From Labyrinthula sp. Ha (Eukaryota; Sar; Bigyra; Labyrinthulida; Labyrinthulaceae), in NCBI GenBank assembly GCA_015227615.1, contig JAALGZ010000041.1, forward strand, positions 1-64,000: 64,000 bases of DNA, given 5' to 3'. This document shows positions 58,139-64,000 of this stretch, piece by piece; positions within the stretch are counted from its first letter, which is position 1; each line of letters starts with the position of its first letter. The notes under the pieces are model-generated. The model ran no database searches and had not been told where the DNA came from. It was given only the letters and a program-made list of their open reading frames with translations. The position numbers and the translations under genes were made by a program.

Positions 58139-60107
58139 ATGGAGGAAGAAAAACAGAACAATTCCCCTCGAGAAAGAACAGACTCAAACTATTTCGGAAC
58201 AACGTTACACTCAAGCGACGAAGAATCAAATGAAGAGATATTGGGAGCTCAACCAGAATTTCTGGAACGAAATCCAAGGCGAGAAGAGAATAGGGGAGTA
58301 TTTCGGTCTTACTTGTTTTTTCTTTTCTTCTGGTTATTGTTCGACTTCTGCGCTCATTTTTCCCTGGAAGAAACTGTTCTGTCAATAACAAGGAAGTTGG
58401 AGTTTTATAAAACAGCTATAGAATCAGAGAACCCAGCAGATCTCGCGTCGCTATTGGAAATTATTCTCTTTCAAAGCTACGTAGATCAGCAACATGATGA
58501 ACTGGAGACGGAAGAAATTCAGGTAGAACCTGAGATAGAACATGAAACTAAATTAGAAGAGAATTATACCAAGTATTCTCTTATGGTGAAGGAAGATTTT
58601 ATTAATTCCTGGAGAGGATACGTAACATTTGCCTATGGTTACGATTCCTTTAAACCACGTTCCACAGGAGGTGTGAACGATTTTGGCGGTTTTGGTTTTA
58701 CCCTTGTAGATTCCCTTTCCACCCTTTCTTTAATGGGGTATACTGAAGAGGTAAAATCTGGTCATTCTTTTATTTCAAAATTAATAGAAACAAAGTTTAA
58801 AACAATTCTAGAGAATGAAAAGTATAAAATCCATCCTTCAGAGGTGGTTGTAAATATCTTTGAGACAAATATAAGAGTCTTGGGAGGGTTGCTAAGCTCT
58901 ATCCATTTAACAAATGATACGACTTTAATAAAGACTGCGCATGAAATTGGAAGAAGTTTCTTACGGGCTTTTCCTGAGAAAAGAGATGAAATTGATGTAT
59001 CAATCCCTTTTGCTTTTGCTGTCTATCAGCCAAAGCATAAGAAGTTGGCTTTTAATCCGATGTGGAATGCAGGCTGTTCATGTATGGCTGAAATTGGTAC
59101 ATTAAGTCTTGAATTTACTTATTTGTGGCATTTAACAAAAGACGAGACATTTAAGCGACTTTCGGATGGTCTAAGTAACTTCTTTTATGACTCTGTATTT
59201 GGGATTGAGAAACCTGAGGATGAGTTTGAGCAACTATTGGCAGATGGAGTGTTTCCTGCACTAGTTGATGGAAGAACTGGGAAATATTCTACGTGCGGAG
59301 AAAATCAAGTGTTTACGGTTGGTGCTAGGGTTGATTCACTTTACGAGTACTTTCTAAAGCACTGGTTGCAGATTAGAAATATAGACCCTATCTTAGGTGA
59401 GAGAATGAGAACACTATATTTGCACTCTATAAATGGTATTATGAAGCACTTACGGCGAAAGAGAGGGTCCCATGTTTATATAATGGAGAAACAGTTTTCA
59501 AAGAAGCAAGGAGTTTCTGATCTGCACCGAATGGATCAGTTTGTCTGTTTTTTGCCTGGTACACTGGTTACTGGATTGAAATATAATGTGACATTGGATC
59601 CCAAGGTTCAAGAAACGCATCTTAATTTTGCCACTGAGTTGTTGGAAACTTGTTACAAATTCTTCACAAGTACTAAATCAAAACTCACTGCTGAAACTAT
59701 AACTTTTGAGGTTAGCGTATTGTTTATTTTCTTTTTTACTTTAGGGTGCTTTAAAGATAAAACCTGAATCAAGAAGAAGTTTGTTACGACCAGAGACTAT
59801 TGAAAGTCTGTTTTTTATGTACGATTATACTGGTGAAGAAAAGTATAGAGACTGGGCAAAAAATATATATTTTGCTCTTAGAAAGCATTGTCGAGTTACA
59901 TATGGTTTCGTAGGCCTGGAAGATGTAAATAAACCAAAGAAAAAGGATGATTACATGGCCAGTTACTTCATGGCTGAAACTCTGAAATATCTTTACTTGA
60001 TTTTTCAAGATGCAGAGGATCTTAAGGAGATTATTGATTTGGACAAGATAGTGTTTAACACAGAGGCACATCCTCTTCCAGTCCTTACTAAAGAAGTTAC
60101 TTCTTAG
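58139..60107 (+). CDS. Class I alpha-1,2-mannosidase (GH47)
   Basis: Predicted to trim alpha-1,2-linked mannose from N-glycans in the ER or Golgi as a type II membrane protein. The exons are 58139-59710 and 59745-60107, with a 34-nt intron (GTTAGC...TTTAG, phase 0); product 644 aa. The splice joins AETITFE to GALKIKPESRRSLLRPE, restoring the family's text. An acidic cytosolic tail (1-55) is followed by a membrane anchor at about 56-75 (RSYLFFLFFWLLFDF), a stem, then the GH47 domain from about 145. Catalytic acids are E242 (FETNIR), D399 (VDSLYEY) and E541 (LRPETIES). The Ca-binding Thr lies in NTEAHPL near the C-terminus, and the family's cysteine in FVCFLPG is present. The ATG at 58139 is the first in frame. 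The last 11 bases overlap the convergent MAPR gene. ER mannosidase I or Golgi mannosidase IA/B cannot be separated by eye. Confidence 0.93.
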
Positions 60108-61092
60108 GTTTTTTAAAACCAACTGCACATTCTTTGCTCTGGATCAAACAGTTATCATATTTTTGGAATTTTTCTTCGTTAGCTTCAGCTTCTTCAAGTT
60201 CAACACAGGCACATCTTAGATCCTCTCGCAAATCAGACCATTTTTTACGTGGTACTAAACTAAACTCTTTTCCCTCGTACTTTTTCTTGTGTTCAGCATC
60301 CATCCTTTCTAAGTTCTCTTGCTGCTTACAGTATAATACTGCCCCTTGATCTAGAGTCCATCTCCTGCTACAATTTGGATACTGCCTCTTATCTTTTTCC
60401 TCAGCATCAAGTTTCTTTTGATGCCGAAAATACACTTTAATAAGTTCGTTTCTCAGCTCAGTAGAGTGACCATTCCCATCGAAATACTTTCCGATTACCT
60501 TCCCTACCAAATCATAAGTGTCATGATCCCTGTAAAACATAGTCCAACCCACAGCACCATGAATAGTTGAATCTGACATGTTAAGAAATAACTCTTCTGA
60601 GTCGTCTTCATCCTGGCCAGTTGTAAATCCTCTAGTGGCGTCTTTTCCAACAAAGAACTCGTATCCTCCCCCTGGTTTGTAAAACTCTCCATCCGTAACA
60701 TCATAAACTTCACCTAAAACTGCAAGATATCGCTCTCTCTTAGTTTCTCCGTTATATTCCTCAAGTTCTGATTTGGTGAATAATTTGAGTCCGTTAAAGT
60801 TAGCTTCCTCAAACAGTCGATTTTGCTTAGGCGGCGAACCTGTATTTGATTTTTTATTGGTTACAGAAGGCAGAAAAATAAAGTGCTGAAGCAAAAAAAA
60901 TAAGAGAGGTACAAAAACAAATGGCACTACGGCAGTAAGGCATAGGTGTTTTCTCTCATTTTTTGTAAGGTTTCCAGGCGTACCTGGTGCAGCTCCAGTC
61001 CCTAGACGTTCTTTATTCTTCCCAGAGGGGTCATCATCAGGCGGAGGCCTCATGCCTGTAGATATAATCTTCTTGCGTTGTCTGGTTGTCAT
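60097..61092 (-). CDS. Membrane-anchored MAPR/cytochrome b5-like haem protein (neuferricin-like)
   Basis: Member of the membrane-associated progesterone receptor family, which uses a cytochrome b5-like fold to bind haem through Tyr. It is a single exon of 331 aa. A basic, Pro-rich N-terminus (1-45) is followed by a membrane segment at about 51-75 (CLTAVVPFVFVPLLFFLLQ). The haem domain spans about 103-205: LKLFTKSELEEYNG, RYLAVLGEVYDVTDG (Y130), FYKPGGGYEFFVGKDATRGF (Y138 and Y144) and the closing HDTYDLVGKVIGKYF. The C-terminal 110 residues have paired cysteines (PNCSRRW, VLYC, LRCACVEL, NCLIQSKEC), as in the neuferricin/CYB5D2 branch. Tyr instead of the two His of true cytochrome b5 supports the MAPR call. 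Its stop lies inside the last codons of the convergent mannosidase, and its start is 297 bp from the divergent DENN gene. Confidence 0.9.
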   Translation of the reverse strand: MTTRQRKKIISTGMRPPPDDDPSGKNKERLGTGAAPGTPGNLTKNERKHLCLTAVVPFVFVPLLFFLLQHFIFLPSVTNKKSNTGSPPKQNRLFEEANFNGLKLFTKSELEEYNGETKRERYLAVLGEVYDVTDGEFYKPGGGYEFFVGKDATRGFTTGQDEDDSEELFLNMSDSTIHGAVGWTMFYRDHDTYDLVGKVIGKYFDGNGHSTELRNELIKVYFRHQKKLDAEEKDKRQYPNCSRRWTLDQGAVLYCKQQENLERMDAEHKKKYEGKEFSLVPRKKWSDLREDLRCACVELEEAEANEEKFQKYDNCLIQSKECAVGFKKPKK

Positions 61093-61389
61093 TTTGCGTT
61101 CAGTTCTACAGATTTAACAACTAATTAATGATCTATTCCCTCGGAATTCCAAGAGTGTATAAGTTAGATCAAATATGTATAGTAATACCATATTGCGTTA
61201 CCTTTTTGTTGAAGAAAGATAAAGTTGTGTCTGCTCGACTACTCTTTGACATATGTTCAAGTATCTGCATCTCTTCTCCAATGAAGTTGTGTATTAACAT
61301 AGGAAATATACTAAAATTACTCGCCATTATATATTCAGCTTTCACAGTGTAATTCTTGTTAATATTCGATAGTCGTTTAAAAAAATGGA
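61093..61389. promoter_or_regulatory. Shared promoter region between MAPR and DENN genes
   Basis: 297 bp between divergent start codons. At its right end an ATG at 61385-61387, five bases before the DENN start and in another frame, has A at -3 and G at +4. It opens a 13-codon frame that overlaps the DENN coding start and ends at 61426. Confidence 0.5.
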
Positions 61390-63552
61390 ATGTCGAAGAA
61401 GAAATCTTTTATCGAGCAGTTTATAATTTATCGCTTTAAATGTGCAAAAGGAAAATTTTTTGATAAGTTAGAAGTAGAAGGCTTATTGAATTCAGCATCG
61501 CCGATTGTTGACTTTGAGGTATCTGAGGTTCATCGCGATGTGTCTGGCTGGAGCGAGCAACTTATTCTACGGACATTTATTCCACCCTCGTTTAGACCTT
61601 TGTTAATCTGTGAAGAAGATTTACCGAAGAGATTAATAATTTTGTCTTATCAGCGACTTAGTGATGCAGAGGAACCAAAACTTCCAATTGTCGATATTAA
61701 GATTTGCAGGATGTTTTCGCATAGTTTTCATGAGCTATCAGGTGTGGTTAGAGAGTATGATAGATGCTATGTAGGCAACCTCTTTGCGGTATTCTTTAAG
61801 AGACTAGTTCCTGGACTCACCTCCTTGATAACTTCTCCCTTATGTTTTTTAAATCAGATAACAGCAGTGAATTTAGACCATGAGGAACAGAGAAACTGGA
61901 ATACACCGCGAACACGGGCATCATATTCCCAGTTCAAGCACGAGTTCAGATTTGGGTATACAGTTGACCTTTCTTTTTCTGGATTAACTTTTCCACTTCA
62001 TTTTAATGCACTTTCTACACCTGGGTTGTCCTCCTCCTCTGAAGAACAGCTCTGTATTCATTGCTTTCCATCCGGAGTTAGATTGAACTTCATGCAGTCC
62101 ACTCCACCAGCAAAGAAGATATTTACATTTATTACTAATGAAGTTGGTGAGAGAACGTTTCTTACAGGAATAAAGTTTACTAAACCTATAAAATCAAAAA
62201 AAGCAGTAAACCTGTTAAGGCTATATTGCAGCTGGCTAAAAAAACAGCTAGGGTTTAATTTTTGTGACATGTGTGACCTTTCGAAAGCGACGGAAAACAT
62301 TGTTATACAAACGCCAATGGCCTTTCTTGCTTTATCTCGAAAGGATCAAAGCTTAACGCTCCCGAAGATACTCAACTGGTTATATAGGTTTTACGTTTCC
62401 AACTCTTCCATGAATATACTAGTGAAGAAATACATATTGCCAATGCTTAAACCCATTAGTGGGCCAGGTGCTTGGATAAGTTTGAATGGGGTTTTTGAGG
62501 ACCATTTGCTCTTAAATGATGTTGACCAAGCACCAAAGTTTAAACTTAGCTTTTTCTCAGTTCTTTCGGTGGATACATTCATAGACGCTTTTTTCTTGGC
62601 ACTGACTGAAGAAAAGTTAGTCATTGTGAGCTCATCGCATACCTTTCTTATGGACATACTTCTCACTCTAGAAGCTGGAATGTTTCCTATTAAATATTGT
62701 CATCCTTGTATTCCTATAATGCCATACATTATGTTAGAAGTTCTTGAATCACCTGGTTCCTTTATTATTGGTGTTTCGGAGAGAAATTTTTCCAGATATA
62801 AGTCCGTGATAGGGTCGGATATTAATGTCTTGTATATTGACCAGAACCATTTACAATTGGCTGCTTGTGAAAAAGTACTTGACGCAAATGCTAGATCTAT
62901 ATCCCTGTTGAAGCAGTTTCAGCGTTATGTTGTTGCACCTCGGAAAACTACTATTCAACGTCAACGCTCCCGAAGTAGTGGCGATGAAAATAGAATTACT
63001 CCACCAAAGTGTCTTCGCCAAGAATTGATATCAAAGTGCTCACTGATACTTGAAAGCTTCGAGTCCCTTGTGAAATGCTTTTCCAAGGAAAGTATCGACC
63101 TTGCTTTTAATCAAACTTGTATTGTTTCTGAATGTTCAACATCTGATCTGATAAAGTTTTCGAAGTTGTTTGAAGACGCCTTTCTAGATTTGTTTGGAAC
63201 CAGGATATCCACTCTTATGCGTTTTCTCGCCTTAAACAAGCCGAAGCTGGGTTTGAGTAAAGATTTTGTTGAATTAAAACGCGATGAGCAGCTTTTCTTT
63301 GAAGGAATTCTTCGTACCCATAATGCACAGGCGATTATTTCTGATTTAAGTTACTTCTCTGGTAGGATAAAAAATATTGCATTTGAACACCGGACTAGTA
63401 AATCTAGATGGCGAAAGAGGAGCTATGCCGGTTCTTCTTTTCGAACAATGACAAAATTATTTCCTAACAGAAGCGATGTTGTTTCTATCAAGAAATTTAA
63501 AGATGTTAGTTTTTCTTACATCAAAGTTAAATATAACACAGCATTTTCATAA
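61390..63552 (+). CDS. DENN-domain protein (probable Rab exchange factor or membrane-traffic regulator)
   Basis: DENN modules act mostly as guanine-nucleotide exchange factors for Rab GTPases on endosomal and secretory membranes. It is a single exon of 720 aa. The upstream-DENN part lies at about residues 215-270 (CIHCFPSGVRL, then FTFITNEVGERTFLTGIKF). The central DENN part lies at about 375-490: LSFFSVLSVDTFIDAFFLAL, EEKLVIVSSSHTFLMDILL and the hallmark PIKYCHPCIPIMPYIMLEVL followed by SPGSFIIGV. A downstream-DENN-like helical region follows, ending with FFEGILRTHNAQAIISDL, and then a short basic tail. The N-terminal 210 residues are not assigned. No PPR, MAPK or PLAT domain is visible. A competing ATG five bases upstream in another frame could dampen translation. 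The specific Rab target is unknown. Confidence 0.9.
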   Translation: MSKKKSFIEQFIIYRFKCAKGKFFDKLEVEGLLNSASPIVDFEVSEVHRDVSGWSEQLILRTFIPPSFRPLLICEEDLPKRLIILSYQRLSDAEEPKLPIVDIKICRMFSHSFHELSGVVREYDRCYVGNLFAVFFKRLVPGLTSLITSPLCFLNQITAVNLDHEEQRNWNTPRTRASYSQFKHEFRFGYTVDLSFSGLTFPLHFNALSTPGLSSSSEEQLCIHCFPSGVRLNFMQSTPPAKKIFTFITNEVGERTFLTGIKFTKPIKSKKAVNLLRLYCSWLKKQLGFNFCDMCDLSKATENIVIQTPMAFLALSRKDQSLTLPKILNWLYRFYVSNSSMNILVKKYILPMLKPISGPGAWISLNGVFEDHLLLNDVDQAPKFKLSFFSVLSVDTFIDAFFLALTEEKLVIVSSSHTFLMDILLTLEAGMFPIKYCHPCIPIMPYIMLEVLESPGSFIIGVSERNFSRYKSVIGSDINVLYIDQNHLQLAACEKVLDANARSISLLKQFQRYVVAPRKTTIQRQRSRSSGDENRITPPKCLRQELISKCSLILESFESLVKCFSKESIDLAFNQTCIVSECSTSDLIKFSKLFEDAFLDLFGTRISTLMRFLALNKPKLGLSKDFVELKRDEQLFFEGILRTHNAQAIISDLSYFSGRIKNIAFEHRTSKSRWRKRSYAGSSFRTMTKLFPNRSDVVSIKKFKDVSFSYIKVKYNTAFS

Positions 63553-64000
63553 CATATAAGAAATGGTTTCTAGATTCGCTACAAAAAGTATAGTTTTCCC
63601 TTTCATAGTTTGCTTTGTCTGTGACCAGTTCAAGGAAAGCTTAACTAGCTTTAACCAATTTGAATTCGTGACGCTTCAATTAAACGTAATGGTTCATCCT
63701 TGCTACGATAACCAATTAATCATCAATAGTCAAACAAAATGGTTTTAGAATTATCAGAATCAATCAACAAGAAAAATATAGGAAAAATACTTTTTGATAA
63801 ATTATACAGAAATTGAATCCGAACCCTAGTTTCTAGTATTAAAGCTTCTCCGTCCAAAATGCTTTAGCCTATGGTAGCTTTTGCTGTAACCATAGTAAAA
63901 GATCAACTATCTCTAATTAATAATGGTTTTATTCTCATTACTCTAAATTAAAAATGAAGTTTGGTTTAAAGTATTGATGCATAGAATTGTATTTACCCTC
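63553..64000. other. Window end, downstream of the DENN gene
   Basis: No supported gene. Near 63805-63900, on the minus strand, GGTTCGGATTC and AGGCTAAAGC resemble polymerase-III B and A boxes about 40 bp apart, but no tRNA cloverleaf folds by eye. Confidence 0.35.

Noticed and set aside
63805-63900. Possible tRNA or tRNA-derived SINE on the minus strand
   Set aside because: A-box-like and B-box-like words are present, but the T stem and anticodon stem do not pair properly and no second copy was seen.

Overview
This window is nuclear DNA from a eukaryote, most likely a unicellular one. It is AT-rich with long gene-poor stretches. Its genes encode typical eukaryotic proteins: a RhoGAP, a cytosolic-type sulfotransferase, a GH47 ER/Golgi alpha-mannosidase, a MAPR (neuferricin-like) haem protein and a DENN protein. 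TAA, TAG and TGA all end genes, so the nuclear code looks standard. The most telling trait is intron size: every intron I can place with confidence is 28-34 nt, with GTAT/GTTA donors, a T-rich body and TAG/CAG acceptors. I cannot name the lineage from sequence alone. Introns this small are known from several protist groups, and I see nothing that singles out animals, plants or fungi.

Layout. 40-3690: a Crypton-type tyrosine-recombinase transposon flanked by two matching inverted-repeat sites, with a convergent companion gene. 6975-7920, 15194-16278, 21685-22759, 23112-24218 and 42770-43855: five copies of one multi-exon gene family that I do not recognise. One is a pseudogene and four look intact. 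They are spread over 37 kb among apparently empty DNA, and two sit head to head. 30218-31969: a possible small gene and an orphan protein with a Cys/His-rich N-terminus. 35160-36248: RhoGAP. 46790-48060: a decayed Mutator-like (MULE) transposase. 51835-52770: sulfotransferase. 53180-56403: a MULE with both terminal inverted repeats and a target-site duplication, but with two in-frame stops in its transposase. 58139-63552: a compact cluster of mannosidase and MAPR protein, whose 3' ends overlap by 11 bp, then a DENN protein diverging from the MAPR gene.

The host genes at the right end fit the secretory and endomembrane system: N-glycan trimming, a membrane-anchored haem protein and a probable Rab regulator. 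The unrecognised family is the strongest candidate for an undescribed system. Its exon lengths are identical between copies (336, 250 and 326 nt for the last three coding exons) although the protein sequences have diverged, and the last exon reads like a PAS-type sensor domain. One copy appears to have converted an intron into coding sequence after losing the acceptor AG. The copy at 43855 has a dense run of GATAA/TTATC motifs upstream. Much of the remaining DNA shows only scattered, stop-riddled coding-like fragments.
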